From NCBI GenBank assembly GCA_963693025.1, contig OY843749.1:992001-1056000 (forward strand): a stretch of DNA of 64,000 nucleotides, in the 5' to 3' direction. Source of the stretch: JAHRAW01 sp963693025. Its GTDB lineage: Bacteria; Pseudomonadota; Gammaproteobacteria; Arenicellales; Poriferihabitantaceae. This document shows, piece by piece, positions 41,147 to 49,211 of this stretch (positions are counted from its first letter, which is position 1; each line of letters starts with the position of its first letter). The notes under the pieces are model-generated. The model was not told where the DNA came from. It saw nothing but the letters and a program-made list of their open reading frames with translations, and did no database searches. The position numbers and the translations under genes were made by a program.

Positions 41147-42324
41147 CCGACCACGAGTCCGCCGCCGCCGCCAACTCAGCGCCGGAGCATTACGTCTCGG
41201 GCGCCGATTTTGACCCCTACTCGGTGGAGAAGTTGACCGCCGAGCAGGAGAAGTATTTCTTCGCTTCGCGCCGCCAGTTGATGTGGTGGAAACTCAAACG
41301 CCACAAGGTGGCGGTGGTGTGCGGCTTCATCCTGCTGGTGTTGTATGCCTCCACGCTCATCTCCGAATTCATCTCGCCCTACAACCTGCACTCGCGCGAC
41401 ACCCACCACATCTACGCCCCGCCGCAGGGCGTGCACCTGTTCCACCGCGGCGAATGGGTCGGACCTTTCGTGTATGGCTACGATTACCAACTCAACATGG
41501 ACAACCTCAAGCGCGAATACACCGCCAACCCGGACAAGGTGCACAAACTGCGCTTCTTCTGCCGCGGCGACGAATACAAATTCTGGGGGCGGCTGGACAT
41601 GGACTTCCACCTGTTCTGCCCCGCCGCCGACGGCACGGTCTTCTTGTTCGGCACCGACCGCCTGGGACGCGACATGTTCTCGCGCGTGGTATACGGCGCG
41701 CGGATTTCATTGCTGATTGGACTCGTCGGCATCGGCGCCAGCCTGTTCCTCGGCTTGCTGCTCGGCGGCTTGGCGGGGTATTACGGCGGCTGGGTGGACG
41801 CCGGCGTGCAGCGCATCATCGAGATACTCCGCTCCTTCCCGGAGTTGCCGTTGTGGATGGCGCTGTCGGCAATCTTGCCGGTCACGTGGAGCCCCATCCT
41901 GGTGTTCTTCGGCATCACGCTCATCCTCGCGCTGCTCGACTGGACCGGGCTGGCGCGCGCGGTGCGCTCCAAACTGCTGGCGTTGCGCGAAGAAGACTAC
42001 TGCGCCGCCGCGCGCCTGCTCGGCGCCAAACCCGGTCGCATCATCTCCCGCCACCTGCTCCCCGGCTTCGCCAGCCACATCATCGCCTCCGCCACGCTCT
42101 CCATCCCCGGCATGATACTCGGCGAAACCGCCCTCTCCTTCCTCGGCCTCGGCCTCCGCCCGCCCATCACCAGTTGGGGCGTCCTGCTCAACGAAGCCCA
42201 AAACATGAACGTGGTCGCCCTCTACCCCTGGCTCATCCTGCCGGTCGCCCCCGTCATCATCATCATCCTCGCCTTCAACTTCTTCGGCGACGGCTTGCGA
42301 GACGCGGCGGACCCGTATAAATAA
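41143..42324 (+). CDS. Peptide-type ABC transporter, second permease
   Basis: The 393 residues form a DppC/YejE-like permease. A cytoplasmic N-terminus (M-T-D-H-E-S-A-A-A) is followed by a first helix at about 52-68. A long periplasmic insertion of ~100 residues carries Y-A-P-P-Q-G-V-H-L-F and F-G-T-D-R-L-G-R-D-M-F-S-R, and further helices follow. The EAA loop is A-A-A-R-L-L-G-A-K near 288. The extended periplasmic region is typical of this transporter subgroup. It is the last gene of the operon. Confidence 0.93.
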   Translation: MTDHESAAAANSAPEHYVSGADFDPYSVEKLTAEQEKYFFASRRQLMWWKLKRHKVAVVCGFILLVLYASTLISEFISPYNLHSRDTHHIYAPPQGVHLFHRGEWVGPFVYGYDYQLNMDNLKREYTANPDKVHKLRFFCRGDEYKFWGRLDMDFHLFCPAADGTVFLFGTDRLGRDMFSRVVYGARISLLIGLVGIGASLFLGLLLGGLAGYYGGWVDAGVQRIIEILRSFPELPLWMALSAILPVTWSPILVFFGITLILALLDWTGLARAVRSKLLALREEDYCAAARLLGAKPGRIISRHLLPGFASHIIASATLSIPGMILGETALSFLGLGLRPPITSWGVLLNEAQNMNVVALYPWLILPVAPVIIIILAFNFFGDGLRDAADPYK

Positions 42325-42417
42325 ACCCGCACGGCTCAGCGAATTTTATCCGTCTTTTTGTCGGTGGCATAGTGGGCGTTGGGAGGTGACGATGGTTTGC
42401 CATCCATGGGCGGCTGG

Positions 42418-42636
42418 TTTCCCGCTTCCCCCGCTAACACACTGCGAGGGCAGGCTCCGCGGGAATGACGGCACGGGCTTTGTTGGAATTCACGGTAGAC
42501 TTAGGGAGATTGCGCGTATCGTCCCTGATACGCGCCCTGCGGGCTACGCGAAAATCCGCTCCCGGCGGATTTTTCCCGAGGTCGTAAGCGCCCGTAAGCC
42601 GCTACGCGGCAACGGGCGCTAACGCTCGAAATGACG
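42418..42636. repeat. Dispersed repeat, right half with inserted module and variant arm (R9)
   Basis: It begins with a long-looped REP-like hairpin (TTCCCGC ... GCGGGAA, 42419-42464). The centre, the inner arm CTTAGGGAGAT split by the two-hairpin module (about 42509-42575), the variant arm GCGCCCGT ... ACGGGCGC (42588-42619) and a degenerate terminus CGCTCGAAATGACG follow. The left arm is missing. It fills the gap between the permease operon and sauS; nothing else is seen in 42325-42417 or 42637-42732. Confidence 0.83.
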
Positions 42637-42732
42637 GGGTGGTGGGATGACGAAGTAGCCCAAACCAACACATTGAATCCCCCAACCCCTTACAGGTAAA
42701 CTCACCCCCCCACACACACCATCAGCAACCAC

Positions 42733-44154
42733 ATGACAACCCCCAACGCTACAACCGACGAAACCCGCAAGACCGTGGACAGGTTGGTTGCACAGGCGCG
42801 AGAAGCGATGGCGGAGGTGGCGGGGGAGGCGCAGGGGCGGGTGGATGAGTTGGTTACGGCGGTGGCTTGGGCGTTGTATCAGCCGGCGCATGCGCAGTCG
42901 CTGGCGGAGCAGGCGGTGCGTGATACCGGGATTGGGAATGTCGCCGACAAGGTGGTGAAGAACCGGCGCAAGACCTTTGGCGCGTTGCGTGATTTGATGC
43001 GGGTGAAGACCGTTGGCGTGATTGAATCGGATGCGGCGCGCGGGATGGTGAAGTATGGCAAGCCGGTCGGGGTGGTGGCGGCGATTACGCCTTCGACCAA
43101 CCCGGTTGCCACGCCGGTCAACAAGACGATGATGGCGCTCAAGGGCGCGAATGCGATTATCATCGCGCCTTCGCCGGCGGGTTGGCGCAGCACCAACGCG
43201 GCGGTTGAGGTGATGCGCGATGCGTTGCAGCGCGTCTCGGCGCCGCCGGATTTGGTGCAGATTCTGCCGCAGCCGGTAACGCGCGCGATGGCGGGGGAGT
43301 TGATGCGGCGCGCCGATTTGGTGGTGGCGACGGGCTCGCAGAACAATGTGCGCGCGGCTTACGAAAGCGGCACGCCGTGCATCGGCGTGGGCGCGGGCAA
43401 TGTGCCGGTGATTATCGACAGCAGCGCGGACTTGGATGATGCGGCGGCGAAAATTGCCGCTTCCAAAACGTTCGACAACGGCACGTCTTGCTCGTCCGAA
43501 AACGCGCTGATTATTCTCGATGAGGTGTATGACGCGGCGCTCGCGGCGCTGGCGCGCGCCGGGGGTTATTTGCTGAGCGCCGATGAGAAGGACAAGGTCA
43601 AAGCCACCTTGTGGGTGGACGGAAAACTCAACCGTGAGTTGATTGCGAAAGACGCCGATGTGTTTGCCGCCGGCGCCGGGTTGGCTAATGGCGCAAGCGA
43701 CGCCCGCTTCTTTATGATTGAAGAACACAAGTTTGACCCCGCCTCGCCATTCGCCGATGAAAAACTTTCGCTGGCGGTAACCGTCTATCGGGCGGCGGAT
43801 TTCGACCACGCGGCGGCGTTGGTTGCCGACTTGTTGCGGGTGCGCGGGCGCGGGCATTCATGCGGCATTCACACGCAAAACCCGGCGCATCCCGCGCGCC
43901 TGGCGGAGACCATCGACGTGGTCAGGGTGCTGGTCAATCAGGCGCATACCTTCGGCAACGGCGGCAATTTTAACAACGCGCTGAACTTCACCTTGAGCAT
44001 GGGCTGCGGCACCTGGGGCGGCAACAGCATTTCGGAAAACTTGAACTACCGCCACTTCATCAACATCACGCATCTGGTGACGACCACGGCGGAAGACAAG
44101 CCGAGCGAAGCCGATTTGTTCGGCGCGCATCTTGCCAAGTATGGCGACGCGTGA
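42733..44154 (+). CDS. sauS: Acylating aldehyde dehydrogenase, putative sulfoacetaldehyde dehydrogenase
   Basis: The 473 residues form a CoA-acylating aldehyde dehydrogenase of the EutE/SauS branch: catalytic cysteine in F-D-N-G-T-S-C-S-S-E-N (about 256), P-S-T-N-P-V-A-T-P-V-N-K near 117 and A-T-G-S-Q-N-N-V near 199. SauS interconverts sulfoacetyl-CoA and sulfoacetaldehyde. The assignment rests on the next gene being an AMP-forming CoA ligase, the sauS-sauT pairing, and on pta just beyond. Xsc, which would cleave sulfoacetaldehyde, is not in the window, so another short aldehyde is possible. Confidence 0.65.
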   Translation: MTTPNATTDETRKTVDRLVAQAREAMAEVAGEAQGRVDELVTAVAWALYQPAHAQSLAEQAVRDTGIGNVADKVVKNRRKTFGALRDLMRVKTVGVIESDAARGMVKYGKPVGVVAAITPSTNPVATPVNKTMMALKGANAIIIAPSPAGWRSTNAAVEVMRDALQRVSAPPDLVQILPQPVTRAMAGELMRRADLVVATGSQNNVRAAYESGTPCIGVGAGNVPVIIDSSADLDDAAAKIAASKTFDNGTSCSSENALIILDEVYDAALAALARAGGYLLSADEKDKVKATLWVDGKLNRELIAKDADVFAAGAGLANGASDARFFMIEEHKFDPASPFADEKLSLAVTVYRAADFDHAAALVADLLRVRGRGHSCGIHTQNPAHPARLAETIDVVRVLVNQAHTFGNGGNFNNALNFTLSMGCGTWGGNSISENLNYRHFINITHLVTTTAEDKPSEADLFGAHLAKYGDA

Positions 44155-45766
44155 TTGCCGCGAGCGTGCATGCGCCACCGTGCGCGCGCTGCTCGACGCG
44201 CATGCGCTTGAGCGCGGCGGCGATGCGTTTTTGATTTGCCCGGATGACGATGAGCAACTGACCTTCGGGCAACTTAAAAGTAGCGCCGACGAACTCGGCG
44301 CGCGCTTAGACCAACTCGGCATTTCACCGCGCGCAAAAATCGCTTTTTTACTGGACAACGGCGCGTGGATTGTGCGCTTGTTTCTCGGCATCATGGCGTC
44401 CAACCGCGTGGCGGTGCCGCTCAACGCGGTCGCCGGACCGACGCAGTTGCGGCACGTGCTCGACCATTCCGATGCCGAAATGGTATTCGTCTCGCCGCGC
44501 CACCGCGACAAACTGGATGAGTTGCTGGCGGGCATCGCGCGCGGGCGCGATATTCGCGTTGTGGTGACATCTGAGGAGCGGGGTCCGCAGTGGCCATCGT
44601 CCGCATTGCCCGACTCCGCCGCCGAGAAGACAACGCCGCCCCCCGCAGAATCCGACCCCGCCCTGCTACTGTATACCTCCGGCTCAACCGGCTTGCCCAA
44701 AGGCGCGCTGCTGTGCCACGGCGCAATCGTCAGCGGCGGGCGCAACGTGGCGCGCGGTCACGGGCTGACGGCGCAAGACCGCGCGCTGTGCGTGCTGCCG
44801 GTGTATCACATCAACGGCGCGATGGTGACGGTCTGCGCGCCCCTGTTCAGCGGCGGCAGCGTGGTCATGCCAAGCCGCTTCAGCGCCGGCGCCTTCTGGC
44901 GGCTGGCGGCGGACTATCAATGCACCTGGTGCAGCGTCGTGCCCACCATCATCAACTACCTGCTGGACCGCGCCGCGCAAGAGCCGTTCCAATTCGGCAA
45001 CGACCCCGGATTAAAAAACTTCCGCTTCGGTCGCTCGGCGTCGGCGCCGTTGCCCGCGGTTGTGTTGCAACAGTGGGAGCAAGTGTTTCATCTGCCGATG
45101 ATAGAAACCTTGGGCTTGACCGAAACCGCCGGCACCGTGGCAACCAACCCAATGCCGCCGGCAGAGCGCAAACCGGGCTCGGTGGGTATGGCTTACGGCA
45201 ATGAAATCAAAATTATGGGGGGGTGGGGTGGTGGTGATGGTGACGATGGTGGTGGCGACGATGGCGGCGGCGAACTCCCCGCCCACACCACCGGGGAAAT
45301 TCTCATCCGCGGCGACAACCTGCTGGAGCGCTATTACAAAGACGACAAAGCAACCCGCGCGGCGTTCGTGGATGGCTGGTTTCGCACCGGCGACTTAGGC
45401 TATCTCGACGAAGACGGTTACTTGTTCATCACCGGTCGCTCAAAAGAATTAATCATCCGCGGCGGCGAAAACATCGCCCCGCGAGAAATCGACGATGCGT
45501 TATATCAACACGAAGCCATCCTGGAAGCCGCCGCCGTCGGCATCGACCACCCCGACTACGGCCAGGAGGTAGTCGCCTGCGTCGCGCTGCGCGAAGGGTT
45601 CACTTGCACCGAGCAAGCGTTAAAACAATTCTGCCAAACCACAGTCGGCAAAACCAAAGCCCCCAAAGCCATCTATTTCCTAACCGAACTACCCAAAGGC
45701 CCCTCAGGAAAAATCCTGCGCCTACAACTGCCGAAAATCATCGCGTCGCTGAGTAACAAAACATAA
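44141..45766 (+). CDS. sauT: AMP-forming acyl-CoA ligase, putative sulfoacetate-CoA ligase
   Basis: The 541-residue ANL-superfamily ligase has the P-loop L-L-Y-T-S-G-S-T-G-L-P-K-G (about 173-185), E-T-L-G-L-T-E-T-A-G near 322, W-F-R-T-G-D-L-G-Y near 413 and the C-terminal lysine in P-S-G-K-I-L-R. It would activate a carboxylate (sulfoacetate by context) to its CoA ester. The ATG at 44141 overlaps sauS by 14 bases. A Gly/Asp-rich insert at about residues 360-378 (G-G-W-G-G-G-D-G-D-D-G-G-G-D-D-G-G-G) has no counterpart in typical family members. Confidence 0.68.
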   Translation: MATRDCRERACATVRALLDAHALERGGDAFLICPDDDEQLTFGQLKSSADELGARLDQLGISPRAKIAFLLDNGAWIVRLFLGIMASNRVAVPLNAVAGPTQLRHVLDHSDAEMVFVSPRHRDKLDELLAGIARGRDIRVVVTSEERGPQWPSSALPDSAAEKTTPPPAESDPALLLYTSGSTGLPKGALLCHGAIVSGGRNVARGHGLTAQDRALCVLPVYHINGAMVTVCAPLFSGGSVVMPSRFSAGAFWRLAADYQCTWCSVVPTIINYLLDRAAQEPFQFGNDPGLKNFRFGRSASAPLPAVVLQQWEQVFHLPMIETLGLTETAGTVATNPMPPAERKPGSVGMAYGNEIKIMGGWGGGDGDDGGGDDGGGELPAHTTGEILIRGDNLLERYYKDDKATRAAFVDGWFRTGDLGYLDEDGYLFITGRSKELIIRGGENIAPREIDDALYQHEAILEAAAVGIDHPDYGQEVVACVALREGFTCTEQALKQFCQTTVGKTKAPKAIYFLTELPKGPSGKILRLQLPKIIASLSNKT

Positions 45767-45824
45767 TTCGCGTCGCGTTGGGTGAACCTACGCCGTCATT
45801 CTCGAGCGGTAGTGTCCCCTACTC

Positions 45825-46025
45825 CGTCATTCTCGAGCGTTAGTGTCCGTTGCCGCCGCGCTTTTTCTTTTAAGCGGCGGCTTACCGGACACTTACGTCC
45901 TCGGGAATCTCCCTAAGACTGGCACGGGCTTTGTTGGAATTCACGGTAGCCTTAGGGAGATTCCCGAAGGTGATGAAAAATATAGTCGCTGGCGCTCCTT
46001 ATTTTTCTATCATTCGAGAATGACG
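45825..46025. repeat. Dispersed modular palindromic repeat, full 201-bp copy (R10)
   Basis: It has long GC left arm and AT-closed right arm, the reverse arm order of R1b, R4, R7b and R11. The inner arms and the centre (GGCACGGGCTTTGTTGGAATTCACGG) are intact. A truncated extra start (CGTCATTCTCGAGCGGTAGT) lies at 45793-45812. It sits between the sauT end and pta. Confidence 0.92.
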
Positions 46026-46055
46026 AGTGGTTGGGATTAACCCCTACTCAACCGC

Positions 46056-46061
46056 TATAAT
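46056..46061 (+). promoter_or_regulatory. Predicted -10 box of pta, close to the start codon
   Basis: TATAAT is a perfect -10 hexamer only 6 bases before the pta ATG, so transcription would begin at or near the start codon. A weak -35 (TTGGGA, 46031) lies 19 bases upstream. Confidence 0.45.
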
Positions 46062-46067
46062 CCACAA

Positions 46068-47090
46068 ATGAATACACTTGAAGAGATCGCCAAGCAGGCG
46101 GGGCGGTGTCGGATGAAAATCGTGTTGCCTGAAAGTGTTGATGCGCGGGTGGTGGGTGCGGCGGGGCGGGTGGTGGAGCGGGGGTTGGCGGAGGTTTTGC
46201 TTGTGGGGGATTCGGGGGAGATTGCGGCGTTGGCGAAAGCCGAGGGGGTTGGGCGGGAGCATCTTGATGCGTTTGGTATTCTTGACCCGCGGCACAACGC
46301 GCGCGCCGACAAACACGCCGACATTTTGTTGCGCGCGCGCCGCCACAAGGGGATGACGCGCGAGCAAGCGCTGGAACAGATTCGTGACCCGCTGACGCTG
46401 GCGGTTTGTCTGGTGGCAAGCGGCGAAGCCGACGGTTGCGTGGCGGGCGCCGCCAATACCACTTCCGATGTGGTGCGCGCCGCGCTGCAAATTGTCGGCA
46501 CCGCACAACACGCGAGCGCCGGCGGCGGCTTGGTGTCCAGTTTCTTCATCATGCAACACGACCTACCGCATCAGGCGCTTCGCGGTCCCGCGATTTTTGC
46601 CGACTGCGCGATGGTGATCGACCCGGATGCCGCGCAACTGGCGCAGATTGCGATCGACTCGAGCGACAGCGCGGCGGCGTTGCTCAACCTTAAACCGCGG
46701 GTTGCGTTGCTGTCGTTTTCCACCGCCGGCAGCGCCAGCCATCCGCAGGTCACCAAGGTCAGAGAGGCGGGGGAAATCGTTGCGCGGCGGCGCCCGGATA
46801 TTGAGTTGATGCCGGAGGTGCAGTTCGACGCCGCCGTCATTCCCGACATTCTGCGGCGCAAGGCGCCTGCGATGGCGGTCGATGCGCCCGCCAACATCTT
46901 CATCTTTCCGGATCTGCAGTCTGCCAATATCGGCTATAAAATCGCCGAGCGCATCGGCGCGGCGGACGCGGTGGGACCGATTCTGCAAGGGCTGCGCCGA
47001 CCCGTCAACGACCTGTCGCGCGGCTGCGCGGTTGAGGACATCGTCCGGCTGGTGGCGGTGACCGCCGTGCAAGCGCAGTCAGCCGGCTGA
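46068..47090 (+). CDS. pta: Phosphate acetyltransferase (short form)
   Basis: It interconverts acetyl phosphate and acetyl-CoA. The 340 residues cover the PTA/PTB domain alone: I-V-L-P-E-S-V-D-A-R near 18, A-G-A-A-N-T-T-S-D-V-V-R-A near 127, S-F-S-T-A-G-S-A near 222, and the C-terminal V-E-D-I-V. Short Pta often accompanies Xsc, which makes acetyl phosphate from sulfoacetaldehyde, so it fits the putative sauST pair upstream. ackA is not adjacent. Confidence 0.92.
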   Translation: MNTLEEIAKQAGRCRMKIVLPESVDARVVGAAGRVVERGLAEVLLVGDSGEIAALAKAEGVGREHLDAFGILDPRHNARADKHADILLRARRHKGMTREQALEQIRDPLTLAVCLVASGEADGCVAGAANTTSDVVRAALQIVGTAQHASAGGGLVSSFFIMQHDLPHQALRGPAIFADCAMVIDPDAAQLAQIAIDSSDSAAALLNLKPRVALLSFSTAGSASHPQVTKVREAGEIVARRRPDIELMPEVQFDAAVIPDILRRKAPAMAVDAPANIFIFPDLQSANIGYKIAERIGAADAVGPILQGLRRPVNDLSRGCAVEDIVRLVAVTAVQAQSAG

Positions 47091-47122
47091 CCGCAACCGC
47101 AACCCTAACCGCATTGCCACCG

Positions 47123-48193
47123 ATGGACATCGCCTTTCGCACGATTCACCTGCGCAAACGCATTCCGCTTGCCATCAGCCGCGGGGTGAGCGGCGATTCG
47201 GACAACCTGTTTGTCTCGGTCACCCGCGAGTCGCTGACCGGCTGGGGGGAAATGGCGCCCGGCGCGCGTCAGGGCGCGTCCACCGCGCAAGCGGGCGAGG
47301 CGGCGCTGAGCGCGTTTTGCAACGATGAATCGGCGCGGCTGGACGGGCTGGGGATTACGCAAATCCACGACCGCGCACGCTCGCGCAACCTGCCGCCGTG
47401 CGCCCTGGCGGCGCTGGATATTGCGCTGTGGGATTGGTGCGCGCGCAAGGCGCGGATGCCGCTGTATCAACTGCTGGGGATGGGCAAGCCGCGCGCGCCG
47501 ACTTCGGTCACGCTCGGCATCTGTGCGCCCGACGAGGCGCGCGAGCGCATCCCGTTGCTGCTGGACGGCGGGCTCAGGGCGTTGAAGGTGAAACTCGGCT
47601 CGAAGGAGGGCATCGAGGCCGACCAGGCGATGTTCGCGCAGGTGCATGAAAGCGCCCGCCGCCACCCGCGCCCGCTCAGCGTTCGCGTGGACGCCAACGG
47701 CGGCTGGGATGTGCCGCAGGCGCGGGCGATGATGAAGTGGCTGGCGCAGCGCGGCGTGGAGTATGTCGAACAACCGCTCGAAGAAGGGCGCGAAGCCGAC
47801 CTGCCGGCGCTGTATAAAAACCGGGCGCTGCCGATTTTTGTCGATGAATCCTGCCGCGTTGCCGCCGACCTGCCCGGCTGGGCGGCGGCGGTCGATGGGG
47901 TCAACCTCAAACTGATGAAATGCGGCGGCATCACCGAAGCGTTGCGCATCATCGCGGTCGCGCGCGCGTTCAATCTCAAGACCATGGTCGGTTGCATGAG
48001 CGAGTCGTCGATGTCGATTTCCGCCGCCGCCGCGCTCAGCGGTGCGCTCGATTATATCGACCTCGACTCGCAGTTGAACCTCAACCCCGACCCATGCACC
48101 GGCGCGCGGTTGGTTGACGGCGTTGTAACACCCGTTGACCGCCCCGGTCACGGCGCGGAAATTATCGATGGCGAGTCCAACCATGCTGAATAA
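47123..48193 (+). CDS. dgcA: Enolase-superfamily epimerase, putative N-acetyl-D-glutamate racemase
   Basis: The 356 residues belong to the dipeptide-epimerase branch of the enolase superfamily. The acid/base lysine is in K-V-K-L-G (about 156) and the metal ligands in V-D-A-N-G-G-W (about 190), V-E-Q-P-L-E-E (about 216) and V-D-E-S-C (about 240). The opposite lysine is in L-K-L-M-K-C-G-G-I (about 267). The pairing with a DUF1611-type dgcN gene, overlapped by 11 bases, points to the D-glutamate route, in which DgcA epimerises N-acetyl-D-glutamate to the L form. Alone it could equally be read as an L-Ala-D/L-Glu epimerase. The ATG at 47123 is used instead of the TTG at 47114. Confidence 0.75.
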   Translation: MDIAFRTIHLRKRIPLAISRGVSGDSDNLFVSVTRESLTGWGEMAPGARQGASTAQAGEAALSAFCNDESARLDGLGITQIHDRARSRNLPPCALAALDIALWDWCARKARMPLYQLLGMGKPRAPTSVTLGICAPDEARERIPLLLDGGLRALKVKLGSKEGIEADQAMFAQVHESARRHPRPLSVRVDANGGWDVPQARAMMKWLAQRGVEYVEQPLEEGREADLPALYKNRALPIFVDESCRVAADLPGWAAAVDGVNLKLMKCGGITEALRIIAVARAFNLKTMVGCMSESSMSISAAAALSGALDYIDLDSQLNLNPDPCTGARLVDGVVTPVDRPGHGAEIIDGESNHAE

Positions 48194-49211
48194 AAATCAG
48201 ACAATAGCCATTTATATGGAGGGCAATCTCGACAGCGACTACGGCAAGATGGGTTTCGGGGTGATGCGCTACGGGCACAATCCGGTGTGTTGCGTGGTCG
48301 ATTCCACGCACGCGGGCAAGCGCGTCAATCAGGTGTGCGAGTTGCCGTTTGACTATCCGGTGGTGGCGGGCATCGCGGAGGCGGCGGACTTGGGCGCGCA
48401 AGTGTTGGTGCTCGGCACCGCGCCGTCCGGTGGCAGGGCGCCGCCGGAGTGGGACGAGGCGCTGAGCGAGTGTTTGCGACTCGGGCTCAGCATCGTCAAC
48501 GGACTGCACGACCGGCTGAACGAGCGCTATGGGCATCTGCTCAAGCCGGGGCAGTGGATTTGGGATGTGCGCCAACCCGCGCTCACGCCGACGATTGCGA
48601 GCGCGCGCGCCGCCACGCTCGACAACAAGCGCGTGCTGCTGGTCGGCACCGACATGGCAATCGGCAAAATGACCGCGGGTCTCGTGGTGCACCGCTGGCT
48701 GCGCGCGCACGAACACGACGCGGTGTTCCTCGCCACCGGGCAAATCGGCATCACCATCACCGGTCGCGGCATTCCGCTGGACGGCTTCAAGTTGGATCAC
48801 GCCTGCGGTGCGGTCGAGCACATGGTGCTGGAAGCCGCGGCGCACGACATCGTCTTAATCGAGGGGCAGGGCTCGCTGTTGCATCCGGGCAGCAGCGCGA
48901 CGCTTTCCTTGATGCGCGGCAGTTGCGCCACGCATTTGATTATGTGCCACCGCGCGCAAATGACGCGGCTGCGAACGCCGGAGTCGGTGAAAATCCCGCC
49001 GCTGGCGGATTTTATTCGGCTGAACGAGGAGGTCGCGCGCGCGTGCGGCTCGCTGACCGAAGCGGTCACCGTCGGCGTCGCCCTCAACACTTCGCTGCTG
49101 AGCGACGCCGATGCGCGCGCCGCCATCGATGAACTCGAGCGCGAAGTGCAACTGCCGGTCGCCGATGTGGTGCGCTTTGATGCGGGCAAACTGGGCGCGT
49201 TGTTGGTATGA
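48183..49211 (+). CDS. dgcN: DgcN/DUF1611-family protein, putative D-glutamate N-acetyltransferase
   Basis: The 342 residues have an N-terminal Rossmann-like domain and a C-terminal P-loop domain (L-L-V-G-T-D-M-A-I-G-K-M-T near 155, where the Walker A lysine sits). I-E-G-Q-G-S-L-L-H-P-G near 225 is a family hallmark. DgcN acetylates D-glutamate ahead of DgcA in marine bacteria, as far as I recall the published pathway. The start at 48183 is inside the dgcA end and the stop overlaps the cyclase start by 4 bases (ATGA), so all three are translationally coupled. Confidence 0.75.
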   Translation: MLNKNQTIAIYMEGNLDSDYGKMGFGVMRYGHNPVCCVVDSTHAGKRVNQVCELPFDYPVVAGIAEAADLGAQVLVLGTAPSGGRAPPEWDEALSECLRLGLSIVNGLHDRLNERYGHLLKPGQWIWDVRQPALTPTIASARAATLDNKRVLLVGTDMAIGKMTAGLVVHRWLRAHEHDAVFLATGQIGITITGRGIPLDGFKLDHACGAVEHMVLEAAAHDIVLIEGQGSLLHPGSSATLSLMRGSCATHLIMCHRAQMTRLRTPESVKIPPLADFIRLNEEVARACGSLTEAVTVGVALNTSLLSDADARAAIDELEREVQLPVADVVRFDAGKLGALLV

